Positions 40,830-50,405 of a DNA stretch of 64,000 nt are shown in pieces. The stretch comes from Halomonas maura. GTDB lineage: Bacteria > Pseudomonadota > Gammaproteobacteria > Pseudomonadales > Halomonadaceae. Both the position numbers and the translations under genes were made by a program. Every line of letters starts with the position of its first letter. Within the stretch, counting starts at the first letter, position 1. Location of the stretch: contig NZ_JAUFPQ010000010.1 of assembly GCF_030409305.1 (NCBI RefSeq), positions 62,001 through 126,000 on the forward strand, in the 5' to 3' direction. Below the pieces are notes generated by a model, which saw only the letters and a program-made list of their open reading frames with translations, made no database searches and was not told where the DNA came from.

Positions 40830-41888
40830 ATGAGCAACAACACCTCCAAGCATGTGTCCAGCGGTGAGAAATATCGCAATGAACACGGCGCGACCGCCAT
40901 CAAGGATGGCATGAAGCAACGCCAGCAGGCCGAGGAGAGCCCGGCCCTCGGCCGCAAGCCGAAGTGGCTGCGAGCCCAGATCCCCGGTGGCGAGCGGTTC
41001 GACGCGGTGAAGAAGAACGTCTCCCAGCACCGGCTCAGCACCGTCTGCGCCGAGTCCCACTGTCCCAACATGGGCGAGTGCTGGAGCAACGGCACCGCCA
41101 CCATCATGCTGATGGGTTCGGTGTGCACCCGAGCCTGTCGCTTCTGCGCGGTGGACACCGGCAACCCCAAGGGCTGGCTGGATACCGAGGAGCCGGAGAA
41201 TACCGCCAAGTCCGTGGAGCTGATGGGCCTGCGCTACATCGTGCTGACCTCGGTGGACCGTGACGACTTGCCCGACGGCGGCGCCGGCCACTATGCCGAC
41301 TGCATCCGCGCCATCAAGGCCCGCACCCCCGAGGTCGCGGTGGAGGCCCTGACGCCCGACTTCGACGGCGCGCCCAGCGCCATCGAGCGGGTCGTCGATG
41401 CCGGCCTCGAGGTCTTCGCCCAGAACGTCGAGACCGTCGAGCGCCTGACCCGTCGCGTGCGCGACCCGCGCGCCGGCTACCGCAAGACCCTGGAGGTGCT
41501 GGCCCACGCCAAGCGCCATCGCCCCGACGTCATCACCAAGACCAGCCTGATGCTGGGCCTCGGCGAGACCGACGACGAGATCCTCCAGACCTTCGACGAC
41601 CTGCGCGCCATCGGCGTCGATATCGTCACCCTCGGCCAGTACCTGCGCCCCACCCGCAACCACCTGCCGGTGGAACGCTGGGTCACCCCGGAGGAGTTCG
41701 AGCGCTATCGCCAGCTGGGCCTGGAGAAGGGCTTCATGGAAGTGCCGTCCGGCCCCCTGGTGCGCTCCAGCTACCGGGCCGACCGGGTGTTCGAGAACAA
41801 CAACCTGGGCCGGGAACTGGCCTCTCCCGCCGAGGTGCCGGGCCAGGCGCCCGACCCCAACCTCATTCCCACGCGCAACGTAAGCTGA
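40830..41888 (+). CDS. lipA: Lipoyl synthase
   Basis: The 352-residue radical SAM enzyme inserts two sulfurs into octanoyl groups on lipoyl-dependent proteins. The auxiliary cluster ligands are C73, C78 and C84 ([12 protein letters not shown]). The radical SAM cluster ligands are C99, C103 and C106 (CTRACRFC). The C-terminal serine ligand lies in [10 protein letters not shown]. The ATG at 40830 has GGAGAGG about ten bases upstream; the frame open from 40773 lies in the leader. lipB converges from the other side of a shared terminator. Confidence 0.97.
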   Translation: MSNNTSKHVSSGEKYRNEHGATAIKDGMKQRQQAEESPALGRKPKWLRAQIPGGERFDAVKKNVSQHRLSTVCAESHCPNMGECWSNGTATIMLMGSVCTRACRFCAVDTGNPKGWLDTEEPENTAKSVELMGLRYIVLTSVDRDDLPDGGAGHYADCIRAIKARTPEVAVEALTPDFDGAPSAIERVVDAGLEVFAQNVETVERLTRRVRDPRAGYRKTLEVLAHAKRHRPDVITKTSLMLGLGETDDEILQTFDDLRAIGVDIVTLGQYLRPTRNHLPVERWVTPEEFERYRQLGLEKGFMEVPSGPLVRSSYRADRVFENNNLGRELASPAEVPGQAPDPNLIPTRNVS

Positions 41889-41908
41889 CGCTCACCGGCG
41901 AGGCATGG

Positions 41909-41938
41909 AAAAGCCCGAGGCGGTGCCTCGGGCTTTTT
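41909..41938 (+). terminator. Bidirectional rho-independent terminator between lipA and lipB
   Basis: AAGCCCGAGGC-GGT-GCCTCGGGCTT is a perfect stem with A-run on the left and TTTTT on the right. It ends lipA on plus and lipB on minus. Confidence 0.93.
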
Positions 41939-41954
41939 GGTTCAGCGTCTGGCC

Positions 41955-42590
41955 TCAGCGCTCCGCGTCGACCAGCTCTCTTCCCAACTCCCGGGCCAGG
42001 CAGGCGGCGAGGCGCTCGGCGACCGCGTCCACGCCCGGCGAGGATGAGGCCACATCGACCAGGCGCGTCATGGCCATGCCGGCATAGCCGCAGGGATTGA
42101 TGCGGGCGAACGGCGAGAGGTCGCCGTCGACGTTCAGGGCGATACCGTGAAAGCTCGCCCCGCGCCGGATGCGCAGGCCCAGGGAGGCGATCTTGGCCTC
42201 GCCCACATAGACGCCGGGCGCATCCGGCCGGGCATGGGCCTCGACCCCGTAGCCGGCGAGCAGGGCGATGGCCGCGTTCTCCAAAGCGCTCACCAGGTCG
42301 CGCACGCCCAGCCGGGCGCGGCGCACGTCGAGCAGCGGGTAGAGCACCAGCTGGCCGGGCCCGTGATAGGTCACCTGCCCGCCGCGGTCGGTCTGCACGA
42401 CGGGAATGTCGCCGGGCATCAGCAGGTGCTCGGGCTTGCCGGCCTGCCCCTGGGTGAACACCGGATCATGCTCGACCAGCCACAATTGATCGGGGGTGCC
42501 GGGATCGCGGCCATCGGTGAGGTCGCGCATGGCCCGCCATACGGGCTCGTAGGGGCGGCGCCCCAGGCGATGCACCTGCAGCGGCCCCAC
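41955..42590 (-). CDS. lipB: Octanoyl-ACP:protein octanoyltransferase
   Basis: The 211-residue enzyme moves octanoate from acyl carrier protein to lipoyl domains, ahead of LipA. The family pieces [40 protein letters not shown] and [15 protein letters not shown] (catalytic Lys) are present, with the acyl-thioester Cys in [11 protein letters not shown]. The start is GTG at 42590, just after the ybeD stop codon; GTG at 42575 is an alternative. Start assignment is the only uncertain point. Confidence 0.95.
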   Translation of the reverse strand: MGPLQVHRLGRRPYEPVWRAMRDLTDGRDPGTPDQLWLVEHDPVFTQGQAGKPEHLLMPGDIPVVQTDRGGQVTYHGPGQLVLYPLLDVRRARLGVRDLVSALENAAIALLAGYGVEAHARPDAPGVYVGEAKIASLGLRIRRGASFHGIALNVDGDLSPFARINPCGYAGMAMTRLVDVASSSPGVDAVAERLAACLARELGRELVDAER

Positions 42591-42591
42591 C

Positions 42592-42906
42592 TCAGACCAC
42601 CATGTGCACGCGACCGCTGGCCTTGAGCTCGGTGAACAGCGCCTGCAGCTGCACCTCGCCGGTGGCCCGCAGGGTCAGCCGCACGGACTGGAAGCGGCCG
42701 TTGCGACTCGGCACCACCTGGATGCACCGCGGGTCGAAGTCGGGAGCGTGACGCGTGACCACCTGACACACCATGGCAGCGAAGTCATCGGCGGCATCGC
42801 CCACGACCTTGATCGGATAATCGCAGGGAAAGGTGATCTTCGGCGACTTGCCGGCTCGACGGCCGGTGGACGGCTGGCGAAGATCATGCAGGGTCTTGTC
42901 GGACAT
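42592..42906 (-). CDS. ybeD: YbeD family protein (DUF493)
   Basis: The 104-residue protein of the ACT-like DUF493 fold includes [20 protein letters not shown] and [20 protein letters not shown]. Its conserved place between dacA and lipB is the main clue; the name is by family. One base separates its stop codon from the lipB start, so the two are coupled. The precise role is not known. Confidence 0.93.
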   Translation of the reverse strand: MSDKTLHDLRQPSTGRRAGKSPKITFPCDYPIKVVGDAADDFAAMVCQVVTRHAPDFDPRCIQVVPSRNGRFQSVRLTLRATGEVQLQALFTELKASGRVHMVV

Positions 42907-42989
42907 TCCACACCCGTCAGCAAGAAGACCCGACCATTCTACTCAACCCGCGCCCTGCCACCAAGGGCGCGGGTGGGCGCCGGTCCGGC

Positions 42990-44207
42990 TCAGTCGAAGA
43001 AACCGCCCAGCAGGTTGGTGAAGAAGCGCTGCAGCTTGTCGAACAGGCGCTTGAAGAAACCGCCCTCCTCGATGGCCTCCAGGGCCAGCAGCTCCCGCTC
43101 GCCGACCACTTCGTCGCCCAGGCGCACTTCCATGCGCCCGACGGTCTCGCCGGCGGCGATCGGCGCGGTGAGGTCCGCCTGGAGGTCGAGCTTGGCGGCA
43201 AGCTCCTGATCGCGGTTGCGAGGCACGGTCATGAAGACATTGCGGTCGACGCCGACGCGCAGCTCGTTCTTGTCGCCGCCCCAGACGCGCGGTGTGTTGA
43301 GCACGGCGCCCTGGTCATACAGCTTGAGGGTCTGGTAGTAGCGGAACCCGTAGCTCAGCAGCTTCTGGGTCTCCCGGGCGCGGGCCTCCTCGGAGGCGGT
43401 GCCCATGACCACCGAGATCAGGCGCATGTCGTCGCGCTCGGCGGAGGACACCAGGCAGTAACCGGCCTCCTCGGTCCAGCCGGTCTTCAAGCCGTCGACG
43501 CTGGCGTCCCGCCACAGCAGGCGATTGCGGTTGGGCTGCTCGATCCCGCCGTAGGTGAACTGCTTCTGGCGGTAGATGCGGTAATGCTGGGGGTAGTCGT
43601 TGATGATGTGCTGGGCCAGCAACGCCAGGTCGCGAGCCGAGGAATAATGGTTCTCGTCGGGCAACCCGGTCGGATTGACGAAGTGGGTGTTGGTCATCCC
43701 CAGTCGCGCGGCATGCTGGTTCATGATGTCGGCGAAGGGTTCGGTGCCCCCGGCCAGGTACTCGGCCATGGCGACGCTGGCGTCGTTGCCGGAGACGATG
43801 ACGATGCCGTGCAGCAGCTCGCTGACCGGCACCTGCTCGCCGACCTCGATGAACATCTTCGAGCCACCGGTACGCCAGGCATTCTCGCTGACCGGCACCG
43901 GGTCATCGGGGGCGATATTGCCGCTGTTAAGCTCGCGCTCCACCAGGTAGGCGGTCATCAGCTTGGTCAGGCTGGCCGGCGGCAGGCGCACGTCCGGGTT
44001 GTGCTGGGCGAGCACGCGACCGCTGTCGGCATCCATCAGGAGCCAGGAGGTCGCGGCCAGTTGCGGCGCCGCCGGGATCATGGTCTGGATCCTGGGAAGC
44101 TGCTGGGGCTGCGGCGTCTGGGCCAACAGCGGTGAGGCCACCAGCGACAGGCAGGCCAACAGGGCCGGCACGAGCCGGCGGAAACGGGACGAACGCAGGG
44201 CTTTCAT
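42990..44207 (-). CDS. dacA: D-alanyl-D-alanine carboxypeptidase (PBP5/6 type)
   Basis: The 405-residue periplasmic enzyme removes the terminal D-Ala of peptidoglycan pentapeptides. The signal peptide is about residues 1-30. The catalytic SLTK motif is at S79, SGN lies in VSGNDASVAM, and KTG in DGLKTGWTEEAGYC. The C-terminal domain ends in an amphipathic membrane-anchor helix (KRLFDKLQRFFTNLLGGFF). The start at 44207 begins directly with the signal peptide; ATGs at 44231 and 44270 give unlikely leaders. It follows rlpA by 59 bases. Confidence 0.95.
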   Translation of the reverse strand: MKALRSSRFRRLVPALLACLSLVASPLLAQTPQPQQLPRIQTMIPAAPQLAATSWLLMDADSGRVLAQHNPDVRLPPASLTKLMTAYLVERELNSGNIAPDDPVPVSENAWRTGGSKMFIEVGEQVPVSELLHGIVIVSGNDASVAMAEYLAGGTEPFADIMNQHAARLGMTNTHFVNPTGLPDENHYSSARDLALLAQHIINDYPQHYRIYRQKQFTYGGIEQPNRNRLLWRDASVDGLKTGWTEEAGYCLVSSAERDDMRLISVVMGTASEEARARETQKLLSYGFRYYQTLKLYDQGAVLNTPRVWGGDKNELRVGVDRNVFMTVPRNRDQELAAKLDLQADLTAPIAAGETVGRMEVRLGDEVVGERELLALEAIEEGGFFKRLFDKLQRFFTNLLGGFFD

Positions 44208-44266
44208 GGATGGCGGTCTCTTCGGGTGCATCAGGGTGAACGATTGACGATGACGGAACGCCGAGC

Positions 44267-45283
44267 TCACTCGTTACCGTCGACGACAAAGGCCTTGTCG
44301 AAGCCGGCACGGCGCAACTCGCCGCGCAGTGGATCGAGTTGGGCCGAGCCCTCGAGGGGGCCGACCTGGACACGGTGCATGCCGGCCGCACTGGCCACGC
44401 GCACCGGGCGATCCAGCGAGGCCTGGAGCTTGGCCTTGAGGGCGCGAGCATTGTCGGCCGAGCCCAGGGCGGCCACCTGCAGGTAGATCGGGCGGTCCCC
44501 CGCGGGGCCACCGTCCACGGGGCCTTGGGGCGCGGCGGGCTCGTCCGCCCCGCTGGCCGCACTCACCGCGCCGCCGCCCTCGTCCCGCCCGGCATCGGCG
44601 GAACGGGCCTCGGGGGCAGCGGGGTCGCGGACGCTCGGTACGGCGGCAGCCGTCGTCGGCTGGTCGCGGCTGGCCGCGGCGTCACCGTGGCGGGCCAGCC
44701 AGTCGCGCGCATCGATGGCCTCGACCCGCACCCGGCCGGTGCCGCGATCGAGGATGTCCAGCCGCGCTGCGGCGGCATAGGACAGGTCGATCTCCCGCTC
44801 GCTGTGGAAGGGCCCGCGATCGTTGACCCGCACGATCACCGAGCGCTCGTTGTCCAGGTTGGTGACCCGCGCATAGGTGGGCAACGGCAGCGAGCGATGG
44901 GCGGCGCTCATCTTGTACATGTCGTAGATCTCGCCGTTGGAGGTCGCGTAGCCGTGGAACTTCTTGCCGTACCAGGAAGCGGTGCCCCGTCGCTCGTAGC
45001 CGCTGGCGTCGGACAGCACGTGATAGGTCTTGCCCCACACCTCGTAGCTGGAGCGATTGCCCGCCTGGGAGGGCGCCTCCATCCGCGGCACCGCATCGGG
45101 CACCCGGCTGACGTCCGGCGGCTCCTCGGGGTAGGCATCGCTGCTCATGGCGTAGCGCTCGCCGTCGCCGGTGGTCGCCGACGCCTCGCTGCCACCATCG
45201 ACGTCGGCGGGACGGCTGCCGCCGCCCCCGGCACAGCCACCCAGCCACAGGACCGCCAGCGCGGCCAGCCACCAGGCCCTCAT
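44267..45283 (-). CDS. rlpA: Septal ring lytic lipoprotein RlpA
   Basis: The 338-residue outer-membrane lipoprotein has lipobox LGGC (C17). The double-psi beta-barrel domain (about 95-195) carries TASWYGKKFHGYATSNGE and VIVRVNDRGPFHSEREIDLS; the conserved His and Asp fit the lytic transglycosylase activity known for the Pseudomonas protein. A disordered acidic linker of about 75 residues follows, then a C-terminal SPOR domain (IYLQVAALGSADNA, about 265-335) that binds denuded septal glycan. The start overlaps the mltB stop codon by four bases. Confidence 0.95.
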   Translation of the reverse strand: MRAWWLAALAVLWLGGCAGGGGSRPADVDGGSEASATTGDGERYAMSSDAYPEEPPDVSRVPDAVPRMEAPSQAGNRSSYEVWGKTYHVLSDASGYERRGTASWYGKKFHGYATSNGEIYDMYKMSAAHRSLPLPTYARVTNLDNERSVIVRVNDRGPFHSEREIDLSYAAAARLDILDRGTGRVRVEAIDARDWLARHGDAAASRDQPTTAAAVPSVRDPAAPEARSADAGRDEGGGAVSAASGADEPAAPQGPVDGGPAGDRPIYLQVAALGSADNARALKAKLQASLDRPVRVASAAGMHRVQVGPLEGSAQLDPLRGELRRAGFDKAFVVDGNE

Positions 45284-46344
45284 TGGCTGGCCTCCCGATC
45301 GGCGACGGTCGACTCGAACCAGCCCGACGGACGGCCCCGGGCCTCGGCGACCGCTTCGGCGAGTTCGGTCGCGGCCATGGCATACAGGTAACTGTGGTTG
45401 TAGCGGGTGATGACATAGAAGTTGTCGCGCCCGAGCCGGTAGCGGGTCGAGCCGTCGGCCATGGCCAGCGCCAGCGGTACCACGCGGGTGTCGTCGGCCA
45501 GCTCGCCGCCGGGCGTGATGCCCTGGTCGCGCAGTTCGGCCACGCTCATCGACGGTGGTTTCGCCTGGTTGAAGTCGATCCCCTCCGGCGGAGTCGCCGG
45601 TCCCTCGGCCTCGTGATAGACGGGCGCACCGGGTCGCCAGCGGTGCTCGGCGAAGTAGTTGGCGATGCTGCCGATGGCATCCACCGGGTCGGTCCAGAGG
45701 TTGCGCTGGCCGTCACCGTCGAAGTCCACCGCATAGGCGCGATAGCTGCTGGGAATGAACTGGGGGTAACCCATGGCACCGGCGTAGGAGCCCTCGATGC
45801 TGTCCGGGCCGACCTCCTGCCGGTAGGCGATCTCGAGGAAGGCGGCCAACTCGCCGCGGAAGAAGTCACCGCGTCGGGGGTGATGAAAGGCCAGGGTGGC
45901 TAGCGAGTCCAGCACCCGGTGGTCGCCGGTCACTTCCCCATAGCGAGTCTCGACGCCGAGGATGGCGGTGATGATCTCCGCTGGCACCCCGTACTCGGCC
46001 TCGGCACGCGCGAAGGCCTCGCGATGGGCCTCGAGGAAGGCCACGCCCTTGGCGATGCGCTCCTCGCCCAGGAAGATGTCACGATACTCGTGCCAGACCA
46101 GGTGGTGTTCGGCGGCCTTGGACATGGCATCCAGCACCTCCTGGCGGAAGTCGGCCTGGTCCAGCGCCGTCTCGAGCCACTCACGGGCCACGCCACGCTC
46201 GGCCACCTCGTCCACCAGCGCCTTGACCTCGCCGCGTCGTGGATCGAAGTCCCCCGCCGACACGCCCGTGGCCGCCAGGGCCAGCAGCCCCCCCAGCGCC
46301 AGGGCCAGCGTCCTGCGCCCCCGTGAAAGCGTCGTCACCGTCAT
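45280..46344 (-). CDS. mltB: Lytic murein transglycosylase B
   Basis: The 354-residue enzyme cleaves peptidoglycan glycan strands to form 1,6-anhydromuramyl ends. The catalytic glutamate is E132 in AILGVETRYG; GAMGYPQFIPSSYRAYAVDFDGDG is the family core and NFYVITRYNHSYLYAMA is near the C-terminus. An N-terminal Sec signal ends near residue 30 (VSAGD) and no lipobox is present, so it is a periplasmic rather than outer-membrane form. It sits between rodA and rlpA and overlaps rlpA. Confidence 0.95.
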   Translation of the reverse strand: MTVTTLSRGRRTLALALGGLLALAATGVSAGDFDPRRGEVKALVDEVAERGVAREWLETALDQADFRQEVLDAMSKAAEHHLVWHEYRDIFLGEERIAKGVAFLEAHREAFARAEAEYGVPAEIITAILGVETRYGEVTGDHRVLDSLATLAFHHPRRGDFFRGELAAFLEIAYRQEVGPDSIEGSYAGAMGYPQFIPSSYRAYAVDFDGDGQRNLWTDPVDAIGSIANYFAEHRWRPGAPVYHEAEGPATPPEGIDFNQAKPPSMSVAELRDQGITPGGELADDTRVVPLALAMADGSTRYRLGRDNFYVITRYNHSYLYAMAATELAEAVAEARGRPSGWFESTVADREASQ

Positions 46345-46390
46345 TCCATCTCTCCCTGAATCATCTTGCCTGCCACCGGCTCGGAACGGC

Positions 46391-47551
46391 CTAGCGCGGC
46401 AGCAGGCGGCGGTGCGAATGGATGGCCATGAGAATACCGAAACCGGCCAGCAAGGTCACGCTGGAGGTCCCGCCATAACTGACCAGCGGCAGCGGCACGC
46501 CGACCACCGGCAGGATGCCGCTGACCATCCCCACATTGACGAACACGTAGATGAAGAAGGTCAGGATGATGCTGCCCGCCAGCAGGCGGCCAAAGGTCTC
46601 CTGAGCGGCGCCGGCCAGCCACAGGCCCCGGCAGACGATCATCAGGTACAGCGCCAGGAAGACCAGCATGCCCACCAGGCCGAACTCCTCGCCGAGCACG
46701 GCGACGATGAAGTCGGTGTGGCGTTCCGGCAGGAACTCCAGCTGGGACTGGGTGCCCTGCAGCCAGCCCTTGCCCCAGAGCCCGCCGCTGCCGATGGCGG
46801 TGGTCGACTGGATGATGTTCCAGCCGGCTCCCAGCGGGTCGCTCTCGGGGTCGAGGAAGGTCAGCACCCGCTGGCGCTGGTAGTCGTGCATGTTCATCCA
46901 CAGCAGCGGCAGCGCCGAGGCCGCCAGCCCACCGAGCACGAGGATGACCCGCCAGGACAGCCCCGCCAGCAGGATCACGAAGACCGCGGCCAGGGCCACC
47001 AGCAGCGAGGTACCGAGATCGGGCTGGCGGGCGATCAGCAGCACCGGGGCACCGATCAGCACGGCGCAGACCGCCAGGTCCTGCCAGCCGGGCGGCAGCG
47101 CCCGCCGGCTGAGCCACGCCGCCACCATCATCGGCATGGCGAGCTTCATCATCTCGGAGGGCTGGAAGCGCACCACCCCGGGGATCACCAGCCAGCGCTG
47201 GGCCCCCATGCCCATGTCGCCCATGACCTCCACCGCCACCAGCATGGCCATCCCCGCCAGGTAGGCCGGCAAGGCCCAGCGCAGCAGGGTCGCGGGGGTG
47301 AACTGGGCGATGATCACCATGCCCGCCAGGGCGACCCCGAAGCGCACGCCCTGGGCGATCACCACGTCGAGCCGCTGGCCGCTGGCGCTGTAGAGCACCA
47401 CCAGTCCGGAGAGCATCAGCACCAGCAGCATGCCCAGCAGCCAGGGGTCCAGGTGGATGCGCTCCCACAGGCTGCGCCGCCGCGACATGCCGCTCAGGGT
47501 GCGCTTGATGGGCCGCCCGCGCAGCCCCCGGGTCAGCTCAACCATCGTCAT
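46391..47551 (-). CDS. rodA: Rod-shape SEDS peptidoglycan glycosyltransferase RodA
   Basis: The 386-residue polytopic protein polymerises lipid II during elongation together with PBP2. About ten membrane helices are predicted. GAQRWLVIPGVVRFQPSE is the SEDS signature, with RQPDLGTSLL and the C-terminal VGVPLPLVSYGG. The start was put at 47551 because GGAGG lies about nine bases upstream; ATG at 47545 is nearly as good. Either start lies inside the 3' end of mrdA, so translation is coupled. Confidence 0.94.
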   Translation of the reverse strand: MTMVELTRGLRGRPIKRTLSGMSRRRSLWERIHLDPWLLGMLLVLMLSGLVVLYSASGQRLDVVIAQGVRFGVALAGMVIIAQFTPATLLRWALPAYLAGMAMLVAVEVMGDMGMGAQRWLVIPGVVRFQPSEMMKLAMPMMVAAWLSRRALPPGWQDLAVCAVLIGAPVLLIARQPDLGTSLLVALAAVFVILLAGLSWRVILVLGGLAASALPLLWMNMHDYQRQRVLTFLDPESDPLGAGWNIIQSTTAIGSGGLWGKGWLQGTQSQLEFLPERHTDFIVAVLGEEFGLVGMLVFLALYLMIVCRGLWLAGAAQETFGRLLAGSIILTFFIYVFVNVGMVSGILPVVGVPLPLVSYGGTSSVTLLAGFGILMAIHSHRRLLPR

Positions 47552-49463
47552 CTCGGCCGCCCTCCGTGGCGGATTCGTCGGGGGCGCCGGCCTCACCCGC
47601 GCCGAGCGGCGCCTTTCCCGCCTGGCGATCGAGCAGCCAGAAGTCGGTCATCTCGCGGGCCAGGCCCGCGGCGTGGCTGCTGCCACCCCCGGCATTCTCG
47701 ACGATCACCGAGACGGCGATCTGCGGGTCCTCCACCGGCGCGAAGGCCATGAAGAGGGCATGGTCGCGCAGTCGCTCCTTGAGCTCCGCGGCGTTGTAGC
47801 GCTGATCCTGCCCCAGCGAGAACACCTGGGCGGTACCGGACTTGCCGGCCATGCGGTATTCCAGGCCGGCCCCCGAGCGCCGTGCGGTGCCCTCACGCCC
47901 CGAGAGCACCTTCTCCATGCCCGAATAGACGCGATCCCACCAGGCCGGATTGGCCAGGTCGATATCGGGGGGCGTCTCCGACAACGCGGAGAGCACCGGC
48001 TCGCTGTCGATCTCCAGGGCCAGGCGGGGTTGCACCCAGTCGCCGCGATTGGCCAGTACCGCCGTGGCGGTGGCGAGTTGCAGGGGGGTGATCTGCAGAT
48101 AGCCCTGGCCGATGCCCACCGACAGCGTCTCGCCGGGGTACCAGGGCTGGTTGAAGCGCGCCTGCTTCCAGTCCCGGGACGGCAGCAGCGCCTGGCTCTC
48201 GCCGGCGACGTCCGCCGCGACCCGCTGGCCGAAGCCGAACTGCGCCAGGCTGTCGTGGATCCTGTCGATGCCCAGCTCATGGGCCAGCGAATAGAAGTAG
48301 GTGTTGTTGGAGACGGCCAGGGCCCGCTCCAGGTCGACCCGGCCGTGCCCCCAGCGCAGCCAGTTGCGATAGCGACGGTCGTCGTTGGGCAGCTGATAGT
48401 AGCCGGGATCGTAGACGGTCGTGTCGGGCGTGATCACGCCCTCCTTGAGGCCGGTGATGGCCATGAACGGCTTGATCGTCGACCCCGCCGGGTAGCTGCC
48501 GCGAATCGCCCGGTTGAACAGCGGCAGGTCGAGGTCCTGCTGCAGGGCCCGATAAGAGGACACGTCGATGCCGGTAACGAACTGATTGCTGTCGAAGCCG
48601 GGCACCGAGGCCATGGCCAGGATCTCGCCGCTCTGGGGGGCGATCGCCACGATGGCCCCGCGGCGACCGTCGAGCAGGTCGACGGCCAACTGCTGGAGGG
48701 GCTTGTCGAGGGTCAGGGTGAGCGTCTCGCCGGGGACCGGATCGGTGCGGCCCAGTTCCCGCAGCACCCGCCCCCGGGCATTGGTCTCCACCTTGCGCAG
48801 GCCCGCCTGGCCGTGCAGCTCGTCCTCGTAGAAGCGCTCGACCCCGGTCTTGCCGATGAAGTGGGTGCCGGCATAGTCGCCGGTGTCGAGGGTCTGCAGC
48901 TCCTCGGCATTGATGCGGCCCACATAGCCCAGCACGTGGGACAGGTCCTCGGCATCGGGGTAGTAGCGCAGCAGCTGGGCCTCGACCTCCACGCCGGGCA
49001 GGCGGTGGCGATTCACCGCCAGCCGGGCGATCTGCGCCTCGTCGAGGTCGCTCATCAGCAGCGCCGGCTGGAAGGGCCGCTGGCGCTGGCGCGAGCGCAG
49101 GCGGAAGGCCTCGACCTCTTCCTCGGGCAGCTCGAGCAGCTCGACCAGCAGCGACAGGGTCTCGTCCAGGTCGTCGACCCGCTCGCGGACCAGGGTCAGG
49201 TTGTAGGTGGGCCGGTTCTCGGCCAGCAGCACCCCGTTGCGGTCGTAGATCAGGCCCCGGGTCGGCGGCAACGGTTCCACCCTGACCCGGTTCTTCTCCG
49301 AGCGGGTGCTGTAGACCTCGTGCTGCACGACCTGCAGGTAGAACAGCCGGCCGCCGAGCAGGCCCGTCAGGATGATCACCACCAGGACCGCCAGCAGCGC
49401 CCGCCAGCGGAAGACGCGCAGCTCCTGTTCGGTGTTCTTCAGGGTGTCGCGTTGCTGACGCAT
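47538..49463 (-). CDS. mrdA: Penicillin-binding protein 2
   Basis: The 641-residue inner-membrane transpeptidase crosslinks the lateral wall. A single membrane helix (about 20-42) is followed by the dimerisation domain and the transpeptidase domain. The nucleophile is S328 in GSTIKPFMAI, the second motif is SNN in AVSNNTYFYSL, and the third is KSGTAQ in MAGKSGTAQVF. The D/E-rich C-terminal tail is slightly longer than in E. coli. It forms the core elongation pair with rodA. Confidence 0.96.
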   Translation of the reverse strand: MRQQRDTLKNTEQELRVFRWRALLAVLVVIILTGLLGGRLFYLQVVQHEVYSTRSEKNRVRVEPLPPTRGLIYDRNGVLLAENRPTYNLTLVRERVDDLDETLSLLVELLELPEEEVEAFRLRSRQRQRPFQPALLMSDLDEAQIARLAVNRHRLPGVEVEAQLLRYYPDAEDLSHVLGYVGRINAEELQTLDTGDYAGTHFIGKTGVERFYEDELHGQAGLRKVETNARGRVLRELGRTDPVPGETLTLTLDKPLQQLAVDLLDGRRGAIVAIAPQSGEILAMASVPGFDSNQFVTGIDVSSYRALQQDLDLPLFNRAIRGSYPAGSTIKPFMAITGLKEGVITPDTTVYDPGYYQLPNDDRRYRNWLRWGHGRVDLERALAVSNNTYFYSLAHELGIDRIHDSLAQFGFGQRVAADVAGESQALLPSRDWKQARFNQPWYPGETLSVGIGQGYLQITPLQLATATAVLANRGDWVQPRLALEIDSEPVLSALSETPPDIDLANPAWWDRVYSGMEKVLSGREGTARRSGAGLEYRMAGKSGTAQVFSLGQDQRYNAAELKERLRDHALFMAFAPVEDPQIAVSVIVENAGGGSSHAAGLAREMTDFWLLDRQAGKAPLGAGEAGAPDESATEGGRDDDG

Positions 49464-49496
49464 GCGGGACGATATCCTTGGGGACGCGAGGGCCGT

Positions 49497-49964
49497 TCAG
49501 CGGTGGTAGGGGTGGCCGACCATCAGGGTCCAGGCCCGATAGAGCTGCTCGGCGAGCAGGATGCGCACCAGCGGATGGGGCAGGGTCAGGGGGGACAGCG
49601 ACCAGCGCTGAGCGGCGGCCGCCGACAGCGCCGGGTCGAGGCCGTCGGGACCGCCGACCAGCAGGGCCACGTCACGGCCCTCGAGGCGCCAGCCCTCGGC
49701 CTGGCGCGCCAGCTGCTCGGTGCTCCAGGCCTGGCCACCGACCTCCAGGGCCACCAGGTGCTCGTCGCCTCGCAGCCGGGCGCGCAGGCGCTCGGCCTCC
49801 TGGGTCACCGCGCGGCGGGTATCGGCGTTCTTGCCGCGCGCCCCGGGGGCGATCTCCTCGAGTTCGAGGGCGAAGTCCCGGGGCAGGCGCTTGCGATACT
49901 CCTCGACGCCGCGGCTCACCCAGTCGGGCATCTTCGTGCCCACCGCCAGCAGGCGTACCCTCAT
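49497..49964 (-). CDS. rlmH: 23S rRNA pseudouridine-1915 N3-methyltransferase
   Basis: The 155-residue SPOUT methyltransferase (formerly YbeA) acts on pseudouridine 1915 of helix 69. The start MRVRLLAVGTKMPDW, the SAM-knot VALLVGGPDGLDP and the end HPLVRILLAEQLYRAW..GHPYH are diagnostic. It overlaps rsfS by four bases. Confidence 0.97.
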   Translation of the reverse strand: MRVRLLAVGTKMPDWVSRGVEEYRKRLPRDFALELEEIAPGARGKNADTRRAVTQEAERLRARLRGDEHLVALEVGGQAWSTEQLARQAEGWRLEGRDVALLVGGPDGLDPALSAAAAQRWSLSPLTLPHPLVRILLAEQLYRAWTLMVGHPYHR

Positions 49965-50329
49965 GGGGTGCCGTGCGCCTCTTCCTCCAGGGCGACCCCG
50001 TCACTGGGCAGGTCCGCCCACAGACGCTCGAGGTCATAGAGGTCGCGGGTCTCGGGCAGCATGATGTGGACCACCACGTCGCCGAGGTCGACCAGCACCC
50101 AGTCGGCTCCGCTCTCGCCCTCGACGCCGAGCGGGGGCATGCCCTGCTCCTTGGCGGCCTGGATCACCTTGTCGGAAAGTGCTGCCAGGTGGCGGCTGGA
50201 CGTGCCGCTGGCCACCACCATCAGGTCGGTCACGCTGGTCAGCCGGGACACGTCCAGGACCGCGATGTCCCTGGCCTTGAGTTCCTCCAGCGCGTCTACC
50301 ACCAGAGTCTTGAGTGCGTCGATGTGCAT
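49961..50329 (-). CDS. rsfS: Ribosomal silencing factor RsfS
   Basis: The 122-residue protein binds uL14 and blocks subunit joining when nutrients are short. The family core VSRLTSVTDLMVVASGTSSR and GADWVLVDLGDVVVHIML is clear. It is placed between nadD and rlmH as in most gammaproteobacteria, with an ATGA overlap to rlmH. It has about 15 extra residues at the C-terminus (LPSDGVALEEEAHG). Confidence 0.96.
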   Translation of the reverse strand: MHIDALKTLVVDALEELKARDIAVLDVSRLTSVTDLMVVASGTSSRHLAALSDKVIQAAKEQGMPPLGVEGESGADWVLVDLGDVVVHIMLPETRDLYDLERLWADLPSDGVALEEEAHGTP

Positions 50330-50405
50330 ACCCTTCTTGTCAGCCCCTCTCAGCGGGAAGTCGTCATGACTGTATTGTACCGACTTGAGCGCGAGGTGGC
50401 AGTGC

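Noticed and set aside
47430..50039. A plus-strand frame of 869 codons
   Set aside because: It is antisense to mrdA, rlmH and rsfS, which carry clear catalytic motifs in normal positions.
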